Assembly: GCA_028868335.1 (NCBI GenBank)
Contig: JAGWUU010000161.1
Coordinates: forward strand, 1-7,529
DNA length: 7,529 nt
From: Sphingomonadales bacterium
Lineage (GTDB): Bacteria; Pseudomonadota; Alphaproteobacteria; Sphingomonadales; Sphingomonadaceae
Reading direction: 5' to 3'
Position 1 is the first letter of the stretch; each line of letters opens with the position of its first letter. The translations under genes and the position numbers were made by a program. This document shows positions 1 through 5,760 of this stretch, piece by piece. The notes under the pieces were generated by a model. That model was not told where the DNA came from and did no database searches. It worked only from the letters and a program-made list of their open reading frames with translations.

Positions 1-1
1 G

Positions 2-28
2 TTGCTCGAAACCGGGCGCATGGCATGA
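2..28 (+). CDS. 3' end of an upstream gene (partial), possibly the sugar-binding protein
   Basis: Only the last codons are inside the window. The frame reads ...LLETGRMA and stops at a TGA (26-28) that overlaps the ATG of the first permease as ATGA. This is the same junction type seen between the two permease genes, which supports a real coding end rather than a chance open frame. In CUT1 sugar transporter operons the gene just before the MalF-like permease is usually the periplasmic solute-binding protein, and no such gene lies elsewhere in the window. That identity is inferred from gene order alone, because eight residues cannot identify a family. Confidence 0.45.
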   Translation: MLETGRMA

Positions 29-924
29 GCGCGGCCGTGCATCGCCAGGCCGAAGCGCGTGCCGGATGGTTGTTGTCCGGCCCGGCACTCGTGGCAATCT
101 TCGTTTTCTTTTGTCTTCCGGCGGGCGCCGCGGTCCTGCTCAGCCTTACCGATTTTGACATCTATGCCCTGGCGAACTGGAACAACCTTCGTTTCGTCGG
201 GCTTGGCAATTACGCGGCGCTGTTCACCAATCCGCTGTTCTGGCAGGCGCTCAAGACCACTCTGCTTTATGTGATCATCGGAACGCCGTTGATCCTGACC
301 CTTTCGCTGGGCGCAGCGATGCTGGTCAACGCGCGATCGTTGGCGTTGCGTGGTCTGTGGCGCGCGGCGTTCTTCGCGCCCTACGTTACAACCTTGGTCG
401 CGACAGCGGTTGTGTGGAAGTACCTGCTGCACACCAGGTATGGCATGATCAACTTCGCGCTGGGCAAGCTGGGCCTGCCCGCGGTCGACTGGCTGGGCGA
501 GCCCTCGGCCGCTGTCCCGGCAATAATGCTGTTCGTCGCGTGGAAAAGCTTCGGCTACAATATGGTGATCTTCCTCGCCGCTCTGCAAACCGTCCCGCGA
601 GAGCTGGAGGAGGCAGCGCTGATCGATGGTGCGGGGTTCCTGGCCAGGCTGCGCCACGTGACCCTGCCCGCAATCGGACCGACCGTATTGCTGGTGGCGA
701 TCATGACGGTCAGCGCGATGTTCCAATTGTTCACCGAACCCTATGTGATGACGCAGGGCGGCCCCGCCCAAGCCACGATAACCCTGCCCTACTTCATGTA
801 CGAGGAGGGCTTCCGGTGGTGGAGCCTGGGCTCTGGCGCCAGCGTGGCGGTAGTGTTGTTCCTGTTCATACTGGCTGTAACCGCCGTTCAGTATCGCGTC
901 GCGGAAAAGCGCGGGGTGGTATGA
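25..924 (+). CDS. CUT1-family sugar ABC transporter permease, MalF/UgpA/LacF-like
   Basis: Inner-membrane permease of a carbohydrate ABC importer, 299 residues, the usual length for UgpA/LacF-type permeases. The first hydrophobic segment covers about residues 14-38, and further hydrophobic segments alternate with loops to a final one near residues 272-290, consistent with about six membrane spans. The cytoplasmic EAA coupling loop, which docks on the ATPase, is clear: EEAALIDGAG from residue 195 with E196-A197-A198, followed by the conserved LP of VTLPAIGP. The ATG at 25 overlaps the preceding stop as ATGA and has no strong Shine-Dalgarno sequence of its own, which suggests translational coupling. 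The gene ends in an ATGA overlap with the second permease. The substrate cannot be read from the permease; a beta-glucoside or beta-gluco-oligosaccharide is inferred from the neighbouring GH1 and GH144-like genes. Confidence 0.93.
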   Translation: MSAAVHRQAEARAGWLLSGPALVAIFVFFCLPAGAAVLLSLTDFDIYALANWNNLRFVGLGNYAALFTNPLFWQALKTTLLYVIIGTPLILTLSLGAAMLVNARSLALRGLWRAAFFAPYVTTLVATAVVWKYLLHTRYGMINFALGKLGLPAVDWLGEPSAAVPAIMLFVAWKSFGYNMVIFLAALQTVPRELEEAALIDGAGFLARLRHVTLPAIGPTVLLVAIMTVSAMFQLFTEPYVMTQGGPAQATITLPYFMYEEGFRWWSLGSGASVAVVLFLFILAVTAVQYRVAEKRGVV

Positions 925-1733
925 TCAAGCGTATTGCCGTCACATCTGCCGCTGCCTTGCTTGCGCTGCTGACGCTCTTTCCATTGCTGTGGATGCTCGC
1001 GGTGAGCTTCATGAGCCCTGGCAGCGCTGCCCAGTTCCCGCCGCCGTTGATCCCGGCTGCGCCCACTCTTGAAAACTACAGGGCACTCTTCGCCAACCAC
1101 GGTGTCGGACGCTACCTGTTCAATTCGGTTCTGGTGTCGTGCCTCGCGACTGTCCTTGCGCTGACCTTCGTGCTGCCCGCCGGTTATGCGCTGGCGAAAC
1201 TGCGATTTCGCGGCCGCGCGGCGATCGTCCGCTTTCTGGTGCTGGCGCTGCTTGTTCCAGGTCAGGTCGGTATGCTGCCGCTATTCCTGGAACTCAAGGC
1301 GATGGGACTGGTCAATTCCTATGCCGGAGTGCTTGTGCCGTGGCTTGCCGGGATCTTCGGCATTTTCATGGTACGCCAGTATTGCCTGTCGACCCCGGAC
1401 GCGATGATCGAGGCGGCACGGATCGACGGCGCAAGCGAGACGCAGATATTCTGGCATGTCGTGCTGCCGACGCTGCGCCCGATCATAGCCACCCTGACGC
1501 TGTTCGTGTTTCTCAGCGCATGGAACGACTTCATGTGGCCACTGATCGTGCTGGCCGATCAGGACCTTTATACCCTGCCCGTAGCGCTGGCTGCGTTGAG
1601 CCGCGAGAACGTGCAGGACATCGAATTGATGATGGCCGGCGCCGTCGTCACTACCCTTCCAGTACTGTTGGTGTTCCTGGCGTTGCAGCGTCAGTTCATC
1701 GGCGGGCTGCTTGCCGGGAGCGTCAAGGGATGA
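921..1733 (+). CDS. CUT1-family sugar ABC transporter permease, MalG/UgpE/LacG-like
   Basis: Second inner-membrane permease of the same importer, 270 residues, typical of MalG/LacG-type partners. It begins MIKRIAVTSAAALLALLTLFPLLWM with a hydrophobic segment at about residues 7-25. It has the MalG-type first periplasmic region (PPPLIPAAPTLENYRALF) and the EAA loop IEAARIDGAS with E164-A165-A166, followed by VVLPTLRP. The open frame extends much further upstream through the first permease gene, but the ATG at 921 gives the family's normal N-terminus and overlaps the preceding TGA as ATGA, so it is chosen as the start. The two permeases should form a heterodimer energised by the MalK-like ATPase encoded on the opposite strand. 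The stop overlaps a possible 15-codon ORF, again as ATGA. Confidence 0.93.
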   Translation: MIKRIAVTSAAALLALLTLFPLLWMLAVSFMSPGSAAQFPPPLIPAAPTLENYRALFANHGVGRYLFNSVLVSCLATVLALTFVLPAGYALAKLRFRGRAAIVRFLVLALLVPGQVGMLPLFLELKAMGLVNSYAGVLVPWLAGIFGIFMVRQYCLSTPDAMIEAARIDGASETQIFWHVVLPTLRPIIATLTLFVFLSAWNDFMWPLIVLADQDLYTLPVALAALSRENVQDIELMMAGAVVTTLPVLLVFLALQRQFIGGLLAGSVKG

Positions 1734-1777
1734 CGCTGCCCTTCCCTCCCCTGCACATGGATCCGGATCGCCCATGA
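1730..1777 (+). CDS. Possible 15-residue bridging ORF between permease and GH1 genes
   Basis: A small ORF reads MTLPFPPLHMDPDRP. Its ATG (1730) overlaps the stop of the MalG-like permease as ATGA, and its TGA (1775-1777) overlaps the ATG of the GH1 gene as ATGA, so it exactly spans the gap between the two genes. A GGGAG at 1716-1720, nine bases before the start, could serve as ribosome binding site. The GH1 start itself has only a weak GGAT. The peptide is proline-rich (5 of 15) and resembles no family I know. The likeliest role, if it is translated, is to carry ribosomes across the gap so that the glycosidase is coupled to the permeases. ATGA occurs easily by chance in GC-rich DNA, so this is a candidate only. 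Confidence 0.35.
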   Translation: MTLPFPPLHMDPDRP

Positions 1778-3126
1778 CGACCAATCCCTTCCCCGCCGAT
1801 TTCCTGTGGGGCGCCGCCACCGCCGCTTACCAGATCGAAGGATCGCCACTGGCTGACGGCGCCGGCCCCTCGATCTGGCAACGGTTCACCCATGATCCCA
1901 GGCTGATGGCCGAGAAAGGATCCACCGGCGACATCGCCTGCGACCACTACAACCGGATGGAAGGCGATGTCGACATGATGGCTGCGCTGGGCCTCCAGGC
2001 TTATCGCTTCAGCATGAACTGGGGCCGTTTCCTGCCCGAGGGAACCGGCCGGGTGAATGACAAGGGCGCCGATTTCTATTCACGACTGGTCGACCGGCTT
2101 CTCGCCAAGGGTATCGAACCACTCGTCACGTTGTACCATTGGGATTTGCCGGCCGCGCTCGACGATCGTGGCGGCTGGCTCAACCGCGACAGCGCGGAAT
2201 GGTTTGCCGAATATGCAGACGTGGCCTTTCGCAAGTTGGGCGACCGGGTGAAGAAATGGGTTACGCTCAACGAACCCTGGGTAGTTACCGATGGCGGTTA
2301 CCTGTTTGGCGCCTTGGCGCCGGGACACCGGAACATGTTCGAGGCGCCGATCGCCAGCCATAACCTGATGCGCGCCCACGGCCGGGCCGTGCAAGCCTAT
2401 CGTGCCGGGTGGAATGACGAAATCGGACTGGTGGTCAACGTCGAACCCAAATACCCAGCCACCGAAAGCGATGCCGATCTGGCCGCAACGGGCCGCGCCG
2501 AAGCCTACATGAATCGCCAATATCTCGACCCGGCGCTGCTTGGCTCATATCCTTGCGAAATGAGCGAGGTGTTCGGCGAGGCGTGGCCGAAATGGCCCGC
2601 CGGGGATGCCGAACTGATCCGGCAGAAGATCGACTTCCTCGGGCTCAATTACTACACTCGCAACGTGGTGCGGGATGATCCCTCAAGCTGGCCGACCGGT
2701 GCCGGACGGGTGCGACAGGATTCGGCGCTGCACACTGAAACCGACTGGGAAGTCTATCCCGCGGCGATGACCCGGATGCTGACCTGGGTGAAGGAGCGCT
2801 ATGGGGATATTCCGCTCTATATTACCGAAAATGGGGCGGCATTTTCTGATCCCCCGACGGCTGAGGGTGGCAGGCTCGCAGATCCCTTGCGGGTCGATTA
2901 CCTCAAGAACCACATACGGGCGGTCGGCGATGCGATCGCCGCAGGTGTCGACGTACGCGGCTACATGGTGTGGTCGCTCATGGACAATCTGGAATGGGCG
3001 CTTGGCTACTCGAAGCGGTTCGGGATCGTCCACGTCAATTACGCCACGCAGGAGCGCACACCAAAGGACAGCGCCCGGCTCTACAGCCAAGTCATCGCCA
3101 GCAACGCCGACGTGCTCTGCGGCTGA
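1774..3126 (+). CDS. GH1 family beta-glucosidase (beta-glycosidase), cytoplasmic
   Basis: Retaining beta-glycosidase of glycoside hydrolase family 1, 450 residues, full length for bacterial members. The N-terminus FPADFLWGAATAAYQIEG is diagnostic and contains the sugar-binding Q20. H122-W123 lie in YHWDLP. The acid/base Glu is E167 in TLNEP (N166 beside it), the nucleophile is E352 in YITENG, and W400, E407 and W408 of VWSLMDNLEWA complete the glycone site. The frame is open back to 1711 inside the permease gene, but ATG 1774 gives the standard family start. There is no signal peptide, so the enzyme should act in the cytoplasm on imported beta-linked glucosides or oligosaccharides and release glucose. 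One small oddity is FSMNWGRF, where most members have FSISWxR. Linkage preference (beta-1,4, beta-1,2 or aryl) cannot be read from the sequence. The 3' end overlaps the convergent gene by 46 bp. Confidence 0.95.
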   Translation: MTTNPFPADFLWGAATAAYQIEGSPLADGAGPSIWQRFTHDPRLMAEKGSTGDIACDHYNRMEGDVDMMAALGLQAYRFSMNWGRFLPEGTGRVNDKGADFYSRLVDRLLAKGIEPLVTLYHWDLPAALDDRGGWLNRDSAEWFAEYADVAFRKLGDRVKKWVTLNEPWVVTDGGYLFGALAPGHRNMFEAPIASHNLMRAHGRAVQAYRAGWNDEIGLVVNVEPKYPATESDADLAATGRAEAYMNRQYLDPALLGSYPCEMSEVFGEAWPKWPAGDAELIRQKIDFLGLNYYTRNVVRDDPSSWPTGAGRVRQDSALHTETDWEVYPAAMTRMLTWVKERYGDIPLYITENGAAFSDPPTAEGGRLADPLRVDYLKNHIRAVGDAIAAGVDVRGYMVWSLMDNLEWALGYSKRFGIVHVNYATQERTPKDSARLYSQVIASNADVLCG

Positions 3127-4598
3127 TCCAGCCAGCCCCCGGTGAAGCCCAGCCGCTTCAGTCCAGCCTTGATGTGCTGGTTCCTGCGCATCACCGACCA
3201 AACCAGCCCCGAGCGGTGGTTCTCGATCATGGCGATAATCGGGCCTTGGTCAATTCCGAGATAGTCTCCGTCGACCCAGCCAAGCTTCGGGTCGATCGTG
3301 CCTGCGTCAACCTTGGCGCCCACGAAGGTAAAGCTGGGATTGAATGCGTCCTTGAAACCGTACGGCGTGTAGAGCCTGTTCCCCCAGATCTCGCACATCG
3401 TGTACAAGGCTGTGAGCGTTTCGGTAGGGGCAAAGGGGATCGAACCTCCCGCCGCGGTCGGCACCACGGTCCCATCATCGACGACGCGGATACCGCTGGC
3501 TCCGCGTGCGGCATAGGACATGAACGTTCGAGCCTTCCCGTTTACACTGTAGATGCCCTTGAAGTCGCCAGGACCATCACTGGCGGTCCAGCCCCAGACG
3601 GAGTCTGAATAGCTCTTCCACGCATTGGAATTGGCGCGGCCATAGCCCTGCTGGGCCAGCGTGGCGCGGCGCGAATTCTCGAAATAGTCGATGCCGTGGC
3701 TGCGGATAAAGGGATCGCCGATCCCGCGAAAGTCGATCCATACGTGCGAATACTGATGACCGAACAGCGGTTCGAACTGCAGGTGCTCCTGTCCGTTATA
3801 GGTGCCCCATTCGCTTCCGAGCCGTGCAGCCCAGCCATGATCCCAGGCATCCTGCCCAACCGGGTAAGTTGGCGATCCTGCCGCGAGGACATAGATCAGC
3901 ATGCCTTCGTTGTAACCGACCCAGTCGTGGGTCTGAAATCCGCTTTCCGGACTCCAGCCCATGACGATGCCATGCGAATTGGCAAGATTTGCCGCCTGGG
4001 TTCCGGTCTGGGTGCGCTGCGCCCAGGCCCAGTCGATGCGAGCGTAGAGCTTTTCGCCAAGGTCCCGGATTTCCGCTTCGACAGGGTCGTCGCGATCGAA
4101 ATAGCCTTGCGCAAACAACACTCCACCCATCAGCAGCGTGGTATCAACGGTTGACAGTTCCACCGTCTTGAAGCGGGTTCCATCCTCGTATTTCAGGAAA
4201 TGGTAGAAGAACCCCTTGTACCCGGTCGTTCCGCTGGCCGCATCGCCCTGCGGTGCATTCCAGTAGAAGCGCAGGCAATCACGCACCCGCACGGCCGCGT
4301 CGGCCCTGGAGACATAGCCGCGCTCGGCGCCGATTCCGTATGCGGTCAGGGCAAAGCCGGTGGCGGCTATGCTGGAAAAGGTGTGCGCGGGATAGCGATC
4401 GGGAACCAGACAACGGTTGTCGCCATGCGTTTCCCAGAAATAGCGGAACGTGCGTTGCTCAAGGTCGGCCTCGAAGGCGGCGAGTTCAACCGCGCTGGGC
4501 TGCGTTACTACCGGTGCACCAGTCTGCGCGAGGCCGCCGCCCATCCGGCCGCATCCGACCAGGGCTATCGCCATCAGCGATGCGAGCGCCCGCCTCAT
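3081..4598 (-). CDS. Glycoamylase-domain (PF10091-type) lipoprotein, probable GH144 beta-1,2-glucan hydrolase
   Basis: A 505-residue exported protein. The N-terminus MRRALASLMAIALVGCGRM is a lipoprotein signal with lipobox LVGC, giving C16 as the lipidated residue. The following residue is Gly, not Asp, so outer-membrane sorting is expected by the enteric rule. The mature protein carries the family blocks: RTFRYFWE (about 49-56), the acidic stretch ELSTVDTTLL (E147, D152), GYNEGMLIYVLAAGSPTYP (E231), WIDFRGIGDPFIR...DYFENSRRAT (about 287-313), TASDGPG (338-344) and YLGIDQGPIIAMIEN (446-460). Members were long labelled glucoamylase, but characterised ones (GH144, e.g. from Chitinophaga) hydrolyse beta-1,2-glucan to sophoro-oligosaccharides. 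The ATG overlaps the ATPase stop as ATGA and also has its own strong GGAGG at 4606-4610, seven bases upstream. The family is clear; the exact substrate is inferred. Confidence 0.86.
   Translation of the reverse strand: MRRALASLMAIALVGCGRMGGGLAQTGAPVVTQPSAVELAAFEADLEQRTFRYFWETHGDNRCLVPDRYPAHTFSSIAATGFALTAYGIGAERGYVSRADAAVRVRDCLRFYWNAPQGDAASGTTGYKGFFYHFLKYEDGTRFKTVELSTVDTTLLMGGVLFAQGYFDRDDPVEAEIRDLGEKLYARIDWAWAQRTQTGTQAANLANSHGIVMGWSPESGFQTHDWVGYNEGMLIYVLAAGSPTYPVGQDAWDHGWAARLGSEWGTYNGQEHLQFEPLFGHQYSHVWIDFRGIGDPFIRSHGIDYFENSRRATLAQQGYGRANSNAWKSYSDSVWGWTASDGPGDFKGIYSVNGKARTFMSYAARGASGIRVVDDGTVVPTAAGGSIPFAPTETLTALYTMCEIWGNRLYTPYGFKDAFNPSFTFVGAKVDAGTIDPKLGWVDGDYLGIDQGPIIAMIENHRSGLVWSVMRRNQHIKAGLKRLGFTGGWLDQPQSTSALLAMTWL
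3119..3156. repeat. Inverted repeat across the GH1 stop codon in the convergent overlap
   Basis: Perfect 7-base arms GCGGCTG (3119-3125) and CAGCCGC (3150-3156) flank a 24-base loop. Nested in it is a tighter hairpin, GGCTG-ATC-CAGCC (3121-3133). It sits where the two convergent genes meet and could help end transcription or shield the 3' ends. No T-run follows on either strand, so it is not a standard intrinsic terminator, and codon constraints of the overlapping reading frames could produce the repeat by chance. Confidence 0.25.
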
Positions 4599-5659
4599 CG
4601 TGTGGCCTCCAGCCTTGCGCCATCGTCCGCAAACAGGTGCAACGTACCGGGAGCCGCACCGAGCGTAACCGCCTGATCCAGCACCACCGGCTCATGTGCG
4701 CGCGTCTGCCACAACAACGTGGCGCCTGCCGGGGTAGCGAGGCTGACTGTGATTTCGCTTCCCAACCGCTCTATCATGGTCACTCTCCCGCGAAACGGCC
4801 CGTCGATCTCTGCTGAAAGGTGTTCGGGGCGCACGCCGACCGTCAGGCCGACTGTAGCCGGCGCGAAGGGAAGGTTGACCGCCTGCCCGTCTGGAAGTCT
4901 CGCGTTCATTCCGTCCACCCGTGCCTCCATCAGGTTCATGCGCGGGCTGCCGATGAAGCCTGCCACAAAGCGGTTGGCCGGACGATCATAGACGTCCTGC
5001 GCCCGTCCGATCTGTTCGATTCTGCCGTCGCGCAGAACGACAATGCGATCGGCGAGGGTCAGTGCCTCGATCTGGTCGTGAGTAACATAGAGCGTCGCGG
5101 TCTTGAGTTGGCGGTGAAGCGCAGCAAACTCCTGCCGCATCCGAGTACGCATTGCCGCATCGAGGTTGGACAAAGGCTCGTCGAACAGGAACAGCTTGGG
5201 GCTGCGCACGATCGCCCGCCCAATCGCAACCCGCTGGCGTTGCCCGCCCGAAAGCGCTGCCGGCTTGCGATCGAGCAGGTCCTCAAGCCCAAGCATCCGT
5301 GCCGCTTCGTTCACGGCAGCGCCTATCTCGGACCTTGGCATCCGGGCCCTTCGCAACGGAAAGGCGATATTCTCGCGAACGGTCAGGTGCGGATAGAGCG
5401 CGTAGGATTGGAACACCATCGCCACGCCTCGCGCCGCAGGCGATCGACCTGTAACGTCCTCTCCGGCGATCAGGATACGTCCGGCGTCAAGCTCTTCAAG
5501 TCCGGCAATCACGCGCAACAGCGTCGACTTGCCGCATCCCGAAGGACCAACCACGACGACGAACTCGCCTTCTTCCACACGAAGGTCGATCTGGTCGAGC
5601 GCGCGGCGGCCTCCCGACCAGGCCTTATCCAACCCTTCGACCGTCAATGCTGCCGTCAC
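4595..5659 (-). CDS. Sugar ABC transporter ATP-binding protein, MalK/UgpC/MsmK-like
   Basis: Cytoplasmic ATPase that powers a CUT1 sugar importer. It has 354 residues from the GTG at 5659, normal for MalK-type proteins. All nucleotide-binding motifs are intact: Walker A GPSGCGKST (38-46), Q-loop VFQSYALYP (Q84), signature LSGGQ (136-140), Walker B LFLFDE (156-161), D-loop SNLD (164-167) and H-loop H194. FIGSPRMN (235-242) and VRPEH (277-280) mark the C-terminal TOBE/regulatory domain of the MalK subfamily. The frame can be opened to a TTG at 5686, but neither start has a good Shine-Dalgarno sequence. GTG 5659 gives the usual MalK N-terminus and overlaps the stop of a 14-codon leader as GTGA. 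It is the only ATPase here and is the expected partner of the two plus-strand permeases, although it lies in the opposing unit, coupled to the GH144-like gene. Confidence 0.93.
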   Translation of the reverse strand: MTAALTVEGLDKAWSGGRRALDQIDLRVEEGEFVVVVGPSGCGKSTLLRVIAGLEELDAGRILIAGEDVTGRSPAARGVAMVFQSYALYPHLTVRENIAFPLRRARMPRSEIGAAVNEAARMLGLEDLLDRKPAALSGGQRQRVAIGRAIVRSPKLFLFDEPLSNLDAAMRTRMRQEFAALHRQLKTATLYVTHDQIEALTLADRIVVLRDGRIEQIGRAQDVYDRPANRFVAGFIGSPRMNLMEARVDGMNARLPDGQAVNLPFAPATVGLTVGVRPEHLSAEIDGPFRGRVTMIERLGSEITVSLATPAGATLLWQTRAHEPVVLDQAVTLGAAPGTLHLFADDGARLEATR

Positions 5660-5700
5660 AAGCGCCGAATCCAGATCGCAAACCAAGCCGGTTCAGTCAT
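5656..5700 (-). CDS. Possible 14-residue leader ORF upstream of the ABC ATPase
   Basis: An ATG at 5700 begins MTEPAWFAIWIRRL and ends in a TGA that overlaps the ATPase GTG start as GTGA. It has the best ribosome binding site in this junction, GAGAGGA at 5707-5713 with a six-base spacer, whereas the ATPase start has none. Two readings are possible. It may be a translated leader that delivers ribosomes to the GTG. Alternatively, a one-base change in this strain or in the read may have separated the true ATG start from the ATPase frame, since the leader frame is offset from the ATPase frame. The peptide matches no family known to me. Comparison with homologous loci would separate the two. Confidence 0.4.
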   Translation of the reverse strand: MTEPAWFAIWIRRL

Positions 5701-5706
5701 TTCGTA

Positions 5707-5713
5707 TCCTCTC
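5707..5713 (-). promoter_or_regulatory. Strong ribosome binding site before the leader ORF of the ATPase gene
   Basis: Read on the minus strand this is GAGAGGA, followed by the spacer TACGAA and then ATG at 5700. It is close to the 16S anti-Shine-Dalgarno complement and well spaced. It serves the 14-codon leader frame rather than the ATPase frame, and so bears on where ATPase translation really begins. Confidence 0.6.
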
Positions 5714-5723
5714 ACTCACGTCG

Positions 5724-5752
5724 ACCATAGGGCCAATCCGCGCGAATGGAAA
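5724..5752 (-). promoter_or_regulatory. Weak candidate sigma-70-type promoter for ATPase-hydrolase genes
   Basis: On the minus strand a TTTCCA (5747-5752, 4 of 6 to TTGACA) is followed after 17 bases by TATGGT (5724-5729, 4 of 6 to TATAAT). The transcript would begin near 5717, just ahead of the ribosome binding site at 5707-5713. The -35 box lies inside the LacI-type palindrome, which would fit repression. Both boxes are weak and such matches arise often by chance, so the support comes mainly from position. Confidence 0.22.
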
Positions 5753-5760
5753 CGGTTACA
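5747..5760. promoter_or_regulatory. Candidate LacI-family operator
   Basis: The 14-base site TGGAAACGGTTACA matches its own reverse complement at 10 of 14 positions and is centred on CG. This is the usual form of operators for LacI/GalR-family sugar repressors (A/T-rich half sites around a central CG). It lies between the glycosyltransferase gene, whose TAA it overlaps, and the ATPase gene, which is where a sugar-responsive repressor of the ATPase and GH144-like genes would be expected to bind. No LacI-family regulator is encoded in the window, so the binding partner is unknown. Confidence 0.4.

Noticed and set aside
357..920. In-frame upstream extension of the second permease through most of the first permease gene (open frame to about 357)
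   Set aside because: The extension is arginine-rich shadow translation of the first permease with no family resemblance. ATG 921 gives the correct N-terminus and an ATGA overlap.
1711..1773. Longer GH1 N-terminus beginning inside the permease gene
   Set aside because: The 21 extra residues overlap the permease end, do not resemble a signal peptide and precede the standard GH1 start MTTNPFPADFLWG.
3119..3156. Rho-independent bidirectional terminator between the convergent genes
   Set aside because: Inverted-repeat arms exist but no T-run follows on either strand and the loop is long, so it is listed only as an inverted repeat.
2683..3201. Minus-strand open frame across the GH1 3' end (about 172 codons), and similar minus-strand frames at 2080-2520
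   Set aside because: These are antisense shadows of the GH1 gene, with no motif, no ribosome binding site and a composition typical of reverse-frame translation.
3081..4598. Annotation of the lipoprotein as a true glucoamylase (starch-degrading)
   Set aside because: The family name is historical. None of the GH15 motifs are recognisable, and characterised PF10091/GH144 proteins act on beta-1,2-glucan. The neighbouring GH1 also points to beta-linkages.
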